A stretch of DNA of 64,000 nucleotides, taken from JANMJD01 sp963847945 (lineage in GTDB: Bacteria > Actinomycetota > Acidimicrobiia > Acidimicrobiales > Ilumatobacteraceae). The stretch covers positions 1 to 64,000 of the forward strand of contig CAWKBX010000012.1 of NCBI GenBank assembly GCA_963847945.1, read 5' to 3'. Below the pieces are notes generated by a model. That model did not search any database. It was not told the DNA's origin and worked only from the letters and a program-made list of their open reading frames with translations. Positions within the stretch are counted from its first letter, which is position 1. The number at the start of each line of letters is the position of its first letter. This document shows positions 52,915 to 63,316 of this stretch, in pieces. The position numbers and the translations under genes were made by a program.

Positions 52915-54849
52915 ATGCCCGCGGTCAACGATGCCCTGAGTTCACAGCTCGACGGGTTGCTCGCCACGGCCGACCCGACAACCGTTGCGAGCGGCGTGCT
53001 GCTCTGGTTCGGCTCGACCGATCTCCCCGACGGTGCGTCGCCGTCAACCCCCGCCGTGACCGGCGACGACTGGACGGCGATCTATCTGCGCTTGATGGGC
53101 GGCGATCTTGCCCGGCGCCTGACCCCGCTGCCCAAGATCCTCGCCGCGGCCGCACACCCCGGGCAGCCGATTCCGCTGGCCATCGCCTCGGTGGCCTACG
53201 ACCGGCCGACGCTCGATGCTCGTGGCGCGGTACTGACTGCCGCACCGACCGGTCACCCGGCCGACCTCCCGGTGACATTGGTCGAGTCGCTCTGCCGGGC
53301 GGAGTGCACGATCGCCACGGTGCTGCTCGCCCCGCAATGGCTGCGCCCCACCCCGTCGACCAGGGGTCGAAAGTTCCGCTTGACCATCGACCCGACGTTG
53401 TTGGTCACCAACGCCGACGGTGAGTCGATCACCGACATCGCCGTCGATTGGGGCACCGGATTCCAGCCGATCAGCGCCGCATCGCCGCTCGATATCGAGG
53501 CACCCCAGAACGTTGGCGACCTCGGCTTGACCGTGCGATGCACCGTCGGGTCCCGCGGCGTGCGCTACGCCCGTTGTGCGGTCGCGATCAGCGACGACCC
53601 CTTGCCACCGGTGCCCGACGAGACGTGGATCCTGACCCCGGCCACGGGCAACCCCGGGCGGGCATATGTGTTCCGCGCCCGTGCCGGCGACCGGTTGACG
53701 CGCCCGGTGTTGATCGCCGAGGGCTTTCCCGGCCGGTCATCGCCGCAACGGTTGGCCGAGACGCTCGGCCAACACGGCCTGCTCGATCGCCTGCTGGCCA
53801 ACGGCCATGACGTCATCGCGATCAGCTTCGACCGCGGCACCGACCTGATCCAATCCAACACCCACGTGATCCGCGAGGCGATCTCGGCGGCCCGATTGCG
53901 GACTACTGACCCGCTGGTGGTCGGCGGCATGAGTATGGGTGGCCTCGTCGTGCGCTACGCCCTGGCCCAGATGGAGTCGGAAGGGGTCGAGCACGGCACG
54001 GCCGTCTACCTCAGCATCGACTCCCCCCACGGTCGAGGCGCATACACCACCGTGGTCGGCCAGTGGTTGGTCAACCATTTCACCGCACTCTCGCCGGCCT
54101 ACGCCGGGTTTGCCGCCACGATCCGCACGCCGGCAAACCTCCAGTTCATCGGCTTGATCGAGGCCGACGGCTCGGTCGCCCCCGATCCGCTACGCACGAC
54201 ATTCCTCAGCGACCTACGGGCCGTCGGCGGCTACCCGGCGCGCCCGGTCAAGCTCGCCGTCGCCTGCGGGCACGGACGGGGTAACTCGGCCCCGCCGCCG
54301 ACCGAACCGGTGTTTCGCTGGTCGTGCCCCGGGATCGCCGATGTCACCCTGTCGCCGATGCCCGTCGGTACCGCCGTCGAGATCGCCCGGGGTGCCTCGC
54401 TCGCCGCTCCGACAGCTCGACCCAACTCGCTCGTGGTCTCCTCGGACGTCTGTTGGGAGACGGTGCCTGGGGCTCTCAACGTGCTCAACACCCAGGTCTT
54501 CGATGTCATCCGCTCGATCGTCGGCCCCACCTCCGCGGCTGGGGACGGGCCGAGCTCCGCTGGTGCTGACGGGCCGATCACGACGACGTTGGGGACGAGT
54601 TCGTCGATGCCGACGGTCAGCGCCCTCGACCTCGACATCCCCCCGAACGCCCCCGTGCCGGCCCCCGGCCACGGCGCATCACCCTTCGACGACTACGTGT
54701 GCGCCGACACCAACCTGATGCACCTCGAACTGTCGGCCGACATGGTCGATTGGATCGTCGACCGTATCGAACGGCACCAGCCTCCCTGTCCACCAAGCCC
54801 CGCCGATGCCCCGCCGGCAACCCCTACGGATCACAAGGAACCATCATGA
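52915..54849 (+). CDS. Alpha/beta-hydrolase (lipase-like) multi-domain protein
   Basis: Protein of about 644 residues. Residues ~240-440 are an alpha/beta hydrolase: VLIAEGFPGRSSPQRLAETL, VIAISFDRGTDLIQSN, nucleophile Ser in PLVVGGMSMGGLVVRYALAQ (GxSxG), and AVYLSIDSPHGRGAY. The Asp/His of the triad are not certain; a His is present in the C-terminal part. The N-terminal ~235 residues have an Ig-like or beta region of unknown role. ATG 52,915 or GTG 52,906 (overlapping the peroxidase stop) could be the start. It ends overlapping the P450 ATG. Probably releases an acyl or ester substrate used by the neighbouring oxidases. Confidence 0.8.
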   Translation: MPAVNDALSSQLDGLLATADPTTVASGVLLWFGSTDLPDGASPSTPAVTGDDWTAIYLRLMGGDLARRLTPLPKILAAAAHPGQPIPLAIASVAYDRPTLDARGAVLTAAPTGHPADLPVTLVESLCRAECTIATVLLAPQWLRPTPSTRGRKFRLTIDPTLLVTNADGESITDIAVDWGTGFQPISAASPLDIEAPQNVGDLGLTVRCTVGSRGVRYARCAVAISDDPLPPVPDETWILTPATGNPGRAYVFRARAGDRLTRPVLIAEGFPGRSSPQRLAETLGQHGLLDRLLANGHDVIAISFDRGTDLIQSNTHVIREAISAARLRTTDPLVVGGMSMGGLVVRYALAQMESEGVEHGTAVYLSIDSPHGRGAYTTVVGQWLVNHFTALSPAYAGFAATIRTPANLQFIGLIEADGSVAPDPLRTTFLSDLRAVGGYPARPVKLAVACGHGRGNSAPPPTEPVFRWSCPGIADVTLSPMPVGTAVEIARGASLAAPTARPNSLVVSSDVCWETVPGALNVLNTQVFDVIRSIVGPTSAAGDGPSSAGADGPITTTLGTSSSMPTVSALDLDIPPNAPVPAPGHGASPFDDYVCADTNLMHLELSADMVDWIVDRIERHQPPCPPSPADAPPATPTDHKEPS

Positions 54850-56087
54850 CCAGCACCTCGCCCGCGGTCGTCGGCCCGATCGACCCCGCGACGTTCGACC
54901 CGAACAGTCCGGCGTTCATCGCCGAGCCGTATCCGACGTTCGCCTGGTTTCGGGAGCACCTGCCGGTCGCCTCGCTGAGCCTGGTCCCGGGCAAGGTACC
55001 CCCGGCGACCTGGGTGTTCGCCAATGCCGACGTGCGCCGCGTGTTGGAGGAAACCGACACTTTCCTCAAGCGGGCGAGCGGCCCGGGTGCCCCGCCGAGC
55101 GGCCCGACTCCCCCTGTGTTCGGCACGCTCGGGGCCCTGCCTCCCGGGCTGTTGTCGAGTGACCCACCCCGACACGCCGAGGTCCGCGATGCCGTCGAGC
55201 CGAGCTTCACGGCGGCGATCGCTCAAGCCGGTGCCCTGGCCGAGCACGCCGTCGAGCAGACGCTGGCCGCGTTGGCCCAGACGCGGCGAATCGAGTTGGT
55301 CCACGACTTCGCCCTTCCGGTGCCATCGATGGTGTTGGCCCAGGTACTCGGCCTGCCGGTGACCGATCTCACGGTGCTCAGCAACTGGGTGCAGGCCGTG
55401 GCGACGTCGCACAACATCACCCAACCCGCCGCGGTCCTCGGCATGGGAGCGACGTGTGCGATGGCGCTACGCACCTACTACGACGGCATGATCGTCGAGA
55501 ACTCCCACCAGTCGGGCGGCGGGATGCTGGCCGGGGTCTGTGAACACATCGACCAGGGTCTCGATCGTCGCGATGTGCAATCGATCATGTCCGACATGAT
55601 CATTGCCGGTTTTCTGACCACGACCTATCTCATCTCGACCGGGATCCGCACGCTGCTCGCCCACCCCGAGCAGGCCGATGCGGTTCGCCACGACCCCACG
55701 CTCCTGACCGGGGCGATCGAGGAGATGCTGCGATTCGACGCACCCGCCCAACTGCTCGATCGGCAGGTCGGCGTGCCCACGATCATCGGCGGTGTTGCGC
55801 TGCAACCCGGGGCCCGAGTGGTCGCTGCCGTCGGATCGGCCAACCGCGATGCCTCGGCGTTCGAAAATCCCGACTGCTTCGACATCCACCGGGTCGACAC
55901 GACACACCTCGGGTTCGGCGACGGGATCCACCACTGCATCGGGGCGCCGCTGGCCCGCATCGTCGCCCCTGCGGCCATCGCCGGGCTGTTGCGGCTCGAC
56001 AACCTGCGGATCAACGGCATCGAGCAATGGCAACCCGACCCCTACCTGCGGGGTTTCACCAGCCTGCCGATGGCCTACGGCGTGTGA
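54846..56087 (+). CDS. Cytochrome P450
   Basis: Monooxygenase of 413 residues. Heme ligand motif FGDGIHHCIGAPLARI contains the axial Cys. ExxR is in IEEMLRFDAPAQ; the I-helix oxygen-activation segment is DMIIAGFLTTTYLIS. The length and soluble start are typical of bacterial P450s. It is the last gene of the overlapping peroxidase/hydrolase operon (ATGA with the hydrolase stop). Redox partners are not in the window. Substrate unknown. Confidence 0.93.
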   Translation: MTSTSPAVVGPIDPATFDPNSPAFIAEPYPTFAWFREHLPVASLSLVPGKVPPATWVFANADVRRVLEETDTFLKRASGPGAPPSGPTPPVFGTLGALPPGLLSSDPPRHAEVRDAVEPSFTAAIAQAGALAEHAVEQTLAALAQTRRIELVHDFALPVPSMVLAQVLGLPVTDLTVLSNWVQAVATSHNITQPAAVLGMGATCAMALRTYYDGMIVENSHQSGGGMLAGVCEHIDQGLDRRDVQSIMSDMIIAGFLTTTYLISTGIRTLLAHPEQADAVRHDPTLLTGAIEEMLRFDAPAQLLDRQVGVPTIIGGVALQPGARVVAAVGSANRDASAFENPDCFDIHRVDTTHLGFGDGIHHCIGAPLARIVAPAAIAGLLRLDNLRINGIEQWQPDPYLRGFTSLPMAYGV

Positions 56088-56208
56088 CCCTCGCCCGCTT
56101 CATTGGTGAGGCGGCTGAGGTTGCGGCGGATCCATCGCCAACCTCGGCCGGTGCAAGGGGCTCACTACACTCACCGGCGGTGAGACACAGCATGGCCGAG
56201 CACCCGCG

Positions 56209-57717
56209 ATGATGTCGCCAGGAGCTTCTGTCACCGAACTGGCGGGCGATCAGGCGAATTCGAGATTTGATCGACGGCTTCTGCTCGCTGTCGTGTGCGC
56301 GACCGCGATCTACGGGTTCGTGGTCCGGCTGTGGATCGTGTTCGGCCGTCTCGGTCGACTCAATTCCGATGAGACGATCGGTGGACTCCTCGCCGCCCGG
56401 ATCGCCGAGGGCGAACCGCGTGCGTTCTATTGGGCGCAGCACTACGGCGGCACCGTCGAGGCCTGGGGCATGGCCGCCTTGTTCAAGATGTTGCCTGGCG
56501 ACCGGTGGATGTTTGTCGCGGTACCGATCATCGAATCGATGGCGATTTGCGCGTTGACAATGGCGCTGGTCCGGGCCCGGCTTGGTCGGGAGTCAGCCTG
56601 GGTCGCTGGAGCGGTGGTCTGGTGCTACCCAACGGCCTTCGTCTGGTTCAGCACTCGGCCAATGCTCTTCTACCAACCCACGGTCATTCTGGGTCTGACG
56701 CTCGCCTGGCTCACTGGGCGAATCGTGGCTGGGCGTCGACACCCGGCGTGGTGGATGACGATCGGTCTTGTCGCCGGTGTCGGATGGTGGACCTCACCGC
56801 AAGTCCTGTTTTTCGCCGTGCCCTGTCTGGTGATTCTGGTCCGTCGGGTGCGGATCACACCAGTGGAGGGCGTGCTGGCTCTGATCGCCAGCTTGATCGG
56901 AGCCTTCCCCTGGATCGTCGCCAATCTCCGGTCGTCAGGAGCATCATTGACGCCCGTTCCCGGCGACGGGCACGGTTATCTCGACCACGTGGGTGCCCAG
57001 CTCACTCACGGATTCCCGATGTCACTGGGGCTGCGCGTTCCGTTCACCGAGCGTTGGCTCATCGAGTCGGGTCGTTGGTTCCTCGGGTTGGTCGCGGTGG
57101 TCGTCGTCGGCTGGGCGCTTCTCCGGACGATTCGGCACCGACGAATGGTGTGGGTTCTCACGGGAACCTTGGCCACCTTCCCGCTTCTGCACGCCCTAGG
57201 TCCGAGCTCGCAGTTCGTCGGCAACGGTCGCTATTACTCGTTTCTGGCACCGGCGATTGGAGCGGTCGCCGCGGGCGCCGTAAGTCGCCGCCGATCGGCC
57301 GCCGCGATGCTCGCCGTGATGCTGGTCATCACCACCGTCGGGTTCACGAAAATGAGGCACCTCGATGTGGCCAGCGAGGACACGGGACCACTGATCGCAA
57401 CACTCCACGGCCGAGGGATTGACGCGGTCTATTCGAGCTACTGGCTCGCCTACAAGATCACCTGGGAGTCGAAACGCCAGATCGTCGCCTCCCCAACCGA
57501 GTTCGATCGGTACCCGGCGTACACCACATTCGTCCGGCAATCGGCTCGGGTCGCATACGTGTTCTGGATGCCGTTCGAACCCGACGCCGAGACCAGCCGG
57601 GCTGCGCTCGATGCCCTCGCGGCCATCGGTGTTGGGTCGGAGTCCATCGACATCGGGGGCTACCGGGCGATCGTCGTCGAGCGAAACGTGCCGCTCGGAG
57701 AACTCCTCAGCGGCTGA
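56209..57717 (+). CDS. GT39/ArnT-like polytopic membrane glycosyltransferase candidate
   Basis: Integral membrane protein of 502 residues with about ten helices. The N-terminal extracytoplasmic loop RLNSDETIGGLLAARIAEGE, with an Asp-Glu pair, and WAQHYGGTVEAWGMAALFKM are typical of lipid-linked sugar transferases of the GT39/GT-C group. A C-terminal soluble part (VYSSYWLAYKITWESKRQIV) follows. Donor would be a polyprenyl-phosphate sugar; acceptor unknown. A GT2 synthase at 63-64 kb could supply such donors. ATG 56,209 or 56,212 are possible starts. Confidence 0.75.
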   Translation: MMSPGASVTELAGDQANSRFDRRLLLAVVCATAIYGFVVRLWIVFGRLGRLNSDETIGGLLAARIAEGEPRAFYWAQHYGGTVEAWGMAALFKMLPGDRWMFVAVPIIESMAICALTMALVRARLGRESAWVAGAVVWCYPTAFVWFSTRPMLFYQPTVILGLTLAWLTGRIVAGRRHPAWWMTIGLVAGVGWWTSPQVLFFAVPCLVILVRRVRITPVEGVLALIASLIGAFPWIVANLRSSGASLTPVPGDGHGYLDHVGAQLTHGFPMSLGLRVPFTERWLIESGRWFLGLVAVVVVGWALLRTIRHRRMVWVLTGTLATFPLLHALGPSSQFVGNGRYYSFLAPAIGAVAAGAVSRRRSAAAMLAVMLVITTVGFTKMRHLDVASEDTGPLIATLHGRGIDAVYSSYWLAYKITWESKRQIVASPTEFDRYPAYTTFVRQSARVAYVFWMPFEPDAETSRAALDALAAIGVGSESIDIGGYRAIVVERNVPLGELLSG

Positions 57718-57739
57718 GCGAAAGCAGCGCCCGGCCGGT

Positions 57740-58222
57740 TCAGAACAGGGTGGCCGGGGCCTCGTCGTCGAGGGCCTCGACCGGTGCCGGCCGGTCGAAC
57801 GGGCCCCTCGCCGCTACGACGGCGAGGGCATCGACGAGGTCGTTCATCCGATTTCCCGAATGCCCCTTGACCCAGGTGAACGTCACGTCACCGCGCCCCC
57901 GAACGAGGTCGATCAGCGGTTCCCAGAGGTCGCGATTGGCCACCGGCTGCTTCTGGGAGTTCTTCCAACCGCGGGCCAGCCAGCCCTTCCACCAGTTGTC
58001 GCGGAAGCAATTCACCACGTAGGTCGAGTCCGACACGATCTCGACCGGGCCCTCGATCACCCGTAACGCTTCGAGTACGGCCTGCACTTCCATACGCTGG
58101 TTGGTCGAATGCCGCGCCCCGCCCGACCCGCAGGGCTCGCCCGCGGGTGACACCGCCCACGCCCAACCTCCCGGTCCGGGGTTCCCCTGACACGCACCGT
58201 CTGTGTAGACCACTGTCGCCAT
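57740..58222 (-). CDS. rnhA: Ribonuclease HI
   Basis: Endonuclease of 160 residues that cuts RNA in RNA-DNA hybrids. Catalytic acidic residues lie in VVYTDGACQGNPGPGGWAW (Asp), NQRMEVQAVLEAL (Glu), VSDSTYVVNCF (Asp) and HSGNRMNDLVDALA (late Asp). WVKGHSG is typical. ATG 58,222 is preferred over upstream GTG codons. It is convergent with the GT39-like gene and divergent from aceE. Confidence 0.95.
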   Translation of the reverse strand: MATVVYTDGACQGNPGPGGWAWAVSPAGEPCGSGGARHSTNQRMEVQAVLEALRVIEGPVEIVSDSTYVVNCFRDNWWKGWLARGWKNSQKQPVANRDLWEPLIDLVRGRGDVTFTWVKGHSGNRMNDLVDALAVVAARGPFDRPAPVEALDDEAPATLF

Positions 58223-58277
58223 CGTCACCACGGTATCGGGGTGAGTCCGAACCGAATAGGTGGAAACCCGTGAGAGA

Positions 58278-61001
58278 ATGGGTCCTATGATTTTTGACGG
58301 ATTCGTCCATCAGCTGCCCGACACCGATCCGATAGAAACCGTCGAATGGCTCGACAGCCTCGATGCAGTGATCGAAACCCACGGCAAGACCCGCGCCCGG
58401 TTCCTGCTCTCCAAGCTGCTGGAGCGAGCCCGTGAGTCGCAGGTGAGCTTCCCGGCGACGGTGTCCACTCCGTATGTGAACACGATCCCCGCGAGAGCGA
58501 GCCGTGGTTCCCTGGCGACGAGCATCTTGAGCGCCGCATCCGCGCCTACATCCGCTGGAACGCAGCGGCGATGGTCGTCAACGCCAACAAGCACGCCGAA
58601 GGAATCGGCGGCCATCTCGCCACGTTCGCCAGCTCGGCGAGCCTGTACGAGATCGGCTTCAACCACTTCTTCCGGGGCAAGGAAGACGGCCAGGCCGGCG
58701 ACCACATCCTGTTCCAGGGGCACGCCGCTCCCGGCATCTACGCCCGCGCCTACCTCGAAGGTCGCCTCACCGACGACGATCTCGATCACTTCCGCCGCGA
58801 GATCGGCCGACCCGGTCAAGGGTTGTCGAGCTACCCCCATCCGCGCCTGATGCCCAACTTCTGGGAGTTCCCGACGGTCTCGATGGGCCTCGGCCCGATT
58901 ACGGCCATCTACCAGGCCCGATTCAACCGCTACCTGCTCAATCGCGAGATCGACGACACCTCGCAGTCTCGGGTATGGGCGTTCCTCGGCGACGGCGAAT
59001 GCGACGAGCCCGAATCGCTCGGTGCGCTGACGATGGCGTCGCGCGAAAACCTCGACAACCTGGTGTTCGTCGTCAACTGCAACCTGCAGCGCCTCGACGG
59101 ACCGGTCCGCGGCAACGGCAAGATCATCCAGGAACTCGAAGCAGTGTTCCGCGGGGCCGGCTGGAATGTGATCAAGGTCATCTGGGGCTCGAAGTGGGAT
59201 GATCTGCTCGCCCGCGACAACGACGGCGCCCTGCTCAACAAGATGAACACCACAGTCGACGGTGAGTTCCAGCGCCTCACCCACGCCGACGGCCAGGTGA
59301 TCCGTGAGGAGTTCTTCGGACCGGACCCGCGGTTGCGCAAGATGGTCGAGCATCTCACCGACGAGGAACTGATCCTGCTCCCCCGCGGCGGTCACGACTA
59401 TCGCAAGCTGTACGCCGCCTACAAGGCCGCCGTCGACAACCTCGGATCGGGCGCTCCCACGGTCATCCTCGCCAAGACGGTCAAGGGTTGGACGCTCGGT
59501 CCCGAGATCGAGGCCCGCAACGCCACCCACCAGATCAAGAAAATGACCAAGGACCAGCTGTTGGTGTTGCGCGACCGGCTCTATCTGCAAGACGAGATTC
59601 CCGAGTCGGCCCTCGAAGGCGACGACGCCCCCTACTACCGCCCGCCCGCCGATTCGGTCGAATACCAGTACATGGTCGAGCGGCGCCGCGCCCTCGCCGG
59701 TGCGGTGCCGACCCGTACGACCCGGGTCCGCAAGGCGATGGACCTCCCCGGCGACGGTCCGTTCACCGAGATTTTGGCCGGTTCGGGCAACCAGCCCGTC
59801 TCGACGACCACGGCGTTCACCCGGCTGCTGCGCAACCTGGCCCGCGATCCGCAGATCGGCGAGCGCATCGTGCCGATCATCCCCGACGAGGCCCGCACGT
59901 TCGGCATGGACGCCCTGTTCAAGGAACTCAAGATCTACGCCGCCCAGGGGCAGAAGTACCAGCCGATCGACGCCAACATGATGCTCTCGTACGCCGAGGC
60001 CGTCGACGGGCAGATCTTGGAGGAAGGCATCACCGAGGCCGGAGCGATGTCTTCGTTCATCGCCGCCGGTACGAGCTACGCCCATCGCGGCGTGCCGATG
60101 GTGCCGTTCTACACGTTCTATTCGATGTTCGGTTTCCAGCGGGTCGGCGACCTCATCTGGCAGGCCGCCGACGCCCGCACCCGGGGCTTCCTGCTCGGGG
60201 CCACCGCTGGACGGACGACGCTGATGGGCGAGGGTCTGCAGCACCAGGACGGCCATTCGCTGGTGCTCGCCTCGACAGTGCCGCCGTGCCAGGCCTATGA
60301 CCCGGCGTTCGCCTACGAGACCGCGGTGATCGTGCAGCGGGGCCTCGAGCGCATGTACGGCGCCAACCCGGAAGACGTCTTCTACTACCTGACGCTGTAC
60401 AACGAGAACGCCCCAATGCCGGCGATGGCCGAGCGTGAGGGCATCCGCGACGAGATCATGGGTGGCCTCTACCGTTGGGCCGCGGCCCCCGACGGGCCCA
60501 CGCTACGGGCAACCATCCTGTTCTCGGGTTCTGCCCACCTGGCCGCCCGCGAGGCCGCCGAGATTCTCGCTCGCGACTATGGCGTCGGCGTCGAACTCTG
60601 GTCGGCACCGTCGTACAAGACGCTGCGCGAAGACGCCCTGGAGGTCGAGCGGTGGAATCGCCTGCATCCCGAAGCGCCGGCTCGCACCCCGCGGGTGACC
60701 GAGTTGCTCGCCGAATGCCTCCGGCCCGGTTGTCGCCGTCACCGACTTCATGAAAATCGTCCCTGAGCAGGTCGCCCGCTTCCTGCCCGGCAAGATGTTC
60801 ATCCCGCTCGGGACCGACGGCATGGGGCGCTCCGACACCCGCGAGGCGTTGCGCCAATTCTTCGAAGTCGACGCGCCGAGCATCGTCGTGGCCGTGTTGT
60901 CGGGGTTGGTAGCGACCGGCGAGGTCAAGGCCGAAGTCGTCGCCCAGGCCATTGCCCGTCATGGAGTCAACCCCGACGGGGTTCACCCCTACTTGGTGTG
61001 A
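58278..61001 (+). CDS. aceE: Pyruvate dehydrogenase E1, homodimeric type (two frameshifts)
   Basis: Thiamine-dependent decarboxylase of about 905 residues, first component of the pyruvate dehydrogenase complex. The N-terminus FDGFVHQLPDTDPIETVEWL and KTRARFLLSKLLERARE are family-typical. The TDP motif is AFLGDGECDEPES with VVNCNLQRLDGPVRGNG; later ITEAGAMSSFIAAGTSYA, TTLMGEGLQHQDGHSLVLAS and DGMGRSDTREALRQFFEVD. Frames change near 58,490-58,505 (before EPWFPGDEHLERRIRAY) and 60,718-60,724 (before GPVVAVTDFMKIVPEQ), best explained by single-base indels. Start may be ATG 58,278 or 58,287. The stop overlaps the next gene. The E2/E3 partners are plausibly at 30-33 kb. Confidence 0.92.
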
Positions 61002-63316
61002 GCCTCGCCGCGACCTGGCGAGACAACGGCTGGCGGGCCAAGAGAATCGAGGAACTGGCGGTCGTAGCGATGACCGGCTGGTTCGCTCGGGTCTTCATCC
61101 GACCCGATCGATACGTCATCGGGTTCGATACGGTCGCCTATAGCGCGCCCAACCTGCGGTTCACGCTCGATCAGCTGACCCGCGGGCGCATTCCGTTGTG
61201 GAACGACACGATCTTCGGCGGAGCCCCCCACTTGGGCAACACGCAGACCGGGTCGCTCTATCTGCCCAAGCTGCTGGTCGCCGGGATGAATCTGAATCGA
61301 GCGATGAGCCTGCTCGTCGCCGGACACCTGCTGCTGCTCGCCGTCGGGCTGCTGGCGTTGATGCGTCGGCTCGGTTGTCGACCTCCGGCGGGCTTCACCG
61401 CTGCGCTCGCCGGCGTGGGATGCGGTGCGGTACTCACCCGGTCGATTCAGTTCGAACAGATTCTGGTCATCGCCTGGGCCCCGGCGGTGCTGGTGGCAGT
61501 CCATGTGGTGATGACGTCGACCAGGGTGTGGCGGGCGACGGCCGCCGCCGCCATGGTGATCACGGGGACTGTGCTCGCCGGTCACCCGCAGATGACCTAC
61601 CTCGTCGGCACGATGGCCGGGGCATGGACCATCTCGGTCGTCGTCTCAACCAGAGCGTGGAGGCGGCTGCGGCATCTCGCGGCGGCGGCCATCACCGCTG
61701 GCTGCCTGTGCGGGCTGCAACTGCTGGCGACCAGGGCGGCGACCGGTTCCAGCGCGATCGGCGGCGGTCGGTCCTTCGAGACATTGCGGCTCCCCGACCG
61801 GTCGATCCAACCCGGGTTGATGGCCCGAGTTCTCCTCGGAACGGTGCGCGACATCGACCCCGGATACAACGCCGGGGCGTTCGAGACCGTTGGCTACGTC
61901 GGCGCGGCGATCGGGGCGTTGGCCATCGTCGGTGTCGCCACCCACCTGCGGCGCGGGCCGCGCCGACCGCTGGTCATCGGCCTGTCGATCCTGGCCGTCG
62001 TCTCGGCGATCCTCGCCACCGGGGCCAGAACGGCGCTCTTCGAACTCGCTTTCGACCACCTCCCCGGATTCGATCTGATGCGGGTGTCGGCTCGCTGGAT
62101 CACAGTCGCCGACCTGGCCCTGGCGGTCTTGGCCGGGTTCGGGGTCGATGCGCTCGTGCGCTTCGATCGAGGTCGCGCCGCACTCGTTGGGGTCGGCGTG
62201 GTGACTGCGGTTGTCGCCGCGCTCGCCGTCGCCGACCGCATCGAGGTCGATGCGATCGCGGTGGCCGGTTGGCTCGTCGGCCTGGCGTTGGTGCTGGTCA
62301 GCCTGTTGATCGTTCGGCGCACGTCGCGATCCTCCGAGGAGCCCCCGCGGCGTTTGCTGCGCATAATGGTGGCGGTGGTGGCCGTCGGAGGCGTGGCGTT
62401 CGAACTCGGCGCGGCCAGTCGACATGCCGTCAGCTTGCAGATCGCCTCTCGGGCCAGCTTCACCAACTACACCTCCGATGCCACCGAATGGCTCAAGGGT
62501 CAGCCCGGTTGGTCGATCGCCCTGACCGGCGACCGGCTCGGTGAGCCGCCGTATCTCGTCCCCGCGCTCCGCCCGAACACCAACACGCTGTTCGGGATCC
62601 GCTCGCTCGATGGCTACGACGGTGGCGTACAGGTGTCTACCCGGTGGATGGCGATGGTCGGTACGTTCACGGCCGTTCCCAACTTCGAGCTGGCGATGCG
62701 GGCGCAGCTCCCTCAACGGCTCGATCCAGCCGCATTCGCCCGGTACGGCGTGCGCTGGGTGCTGACCGATGTCGGCACCGCCCCTGATCGGCTCATCGGT
62801 TGGCGGGGCCCGGTCATCGCCGATTCGGCATTCGAGGTCTACGAGAACCCGGCCTGGATCGGCGAAACCGTCATTCGTCGGCCCGGATCCCCCGACACCG
62901 CGGTCGCCTCGGTTCGCCCATCCCCTACGCTCATCGAATCCCACGTCGCCGTCGACGAGCCCGGCGACGTGGTCGTCAGCGCCCAGTGGGACGCCGGTTG
63001 GCAGGCGACCGTCGACGACCGTCCGGTCGCGACCAAGGCAATCGATGGCTTTCTGCTCGGGGTCGAGGTTCCCGCCGGGACCCACGACATCCGGTTCACC
63101 TATCGACCGGGTTGGCTCGTTCCCGGGATCCTGTTCATGATGCTCGGCCTCGCGCTCGTCACGGCAATGTTGGTCGCCGACGATCGTCGATGGAACCCCA
63201 CCTGTAGTGCCGGTGCTACGCCTTGTAGTGGCTGGGACTACGCCTTGCCGCGGGTGAGCCGACGCACGAGCGGCTGCAGGCGGCGAACGCCGAGCCGCTG
63301 CCCGCTCGGGGAGTAG
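60998..63316 (+). CDS. YfhO-like polytopic membrane protein
   Basis: Membrane protein of about 740-772 residues with roughly twelve helices. The N-terminal loop RFTLDQLTRGRIPLWNDTIF then GGAPHLGNTQTGSLYLPKLL is the YfhO/GT-C-like hallmark; a C-terminal soluble part (VDEPGDVVVSAQWDAGWQAT then VDDRPVATKAIDGFLLGVEV) matches the YfhO beta domain. YfhO proteins modify lipoteichoic acid or glycans in Gram-positives. The GTG start overlaps the aceE stop. After ~VADDRRWNPT (about 63,200) the frame continues 79 bases into the convergent GT2 gene; the real stop may have been lost to an indel. Confidence 0.8.
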   Translation: MSLAATWRDNGWRAKRIEELAVVAMTGWFARVFIRPDRYVIGFDTVAYSAPNLRFTLDQLTRGRIPLWNDTIFGGAPHLGNTQTGSLYLPKLLVAGMNLNRAMSLLVAGHLLLLAVGLLALMRRLGCRPPAGFTAALAGVGCGAVLTRSIQFEQILVIAWAPAVLVAVHVVMTSTRVWRATAAAAMVITGTVLAGHPQMTYLVGTMAGAWTISVVVSTRAWRRLRHLAAAAITAGCLCGLQLLATRAATGSSAIGGGRSFETLRLPDRSIQPGLMARVLLGTVRDIDPGYNAGAFETVGYVGAAIGALAIVGVATHLRRGPRRPLVIGLSILAVVSAILATGARTALFELAFDHLPGFDLMRVSARWITVADLALAVLAGFGVDALVRFDRGRAALVGVGVVTAVVAALAVADRIEVDAIAVAGWLVGLALVLVSLLIVRRTSRSSEEPPRRLLRIMVAVVAVGGVAFELGAASRHAVSLQIASRASFTNYTSDATEWLKGQPGWSIALTGDRLGEPPYLVPALRPNTNTLFGIRSLDGYDGGVQVSTRWMAMVGTFTAVPNFELAMRAQLPQRLDPAAFARYGVRWVLTDVGTAPDRLIGWRGPVIADSAFEVYENPAWIGETVIRRPGSPDTAVASVRPSPTLIESHVAVDEPGDVVVSAQWDAGWQATVDDRPVATKAIDGFLLGVEVPAGTHDIRFTYRPGWLVPGILFMMLGLALVTAMLVADDRRWNPTCSAGATPCSGWDYALPRVSRRTSGCRRRTPSRCPLGE

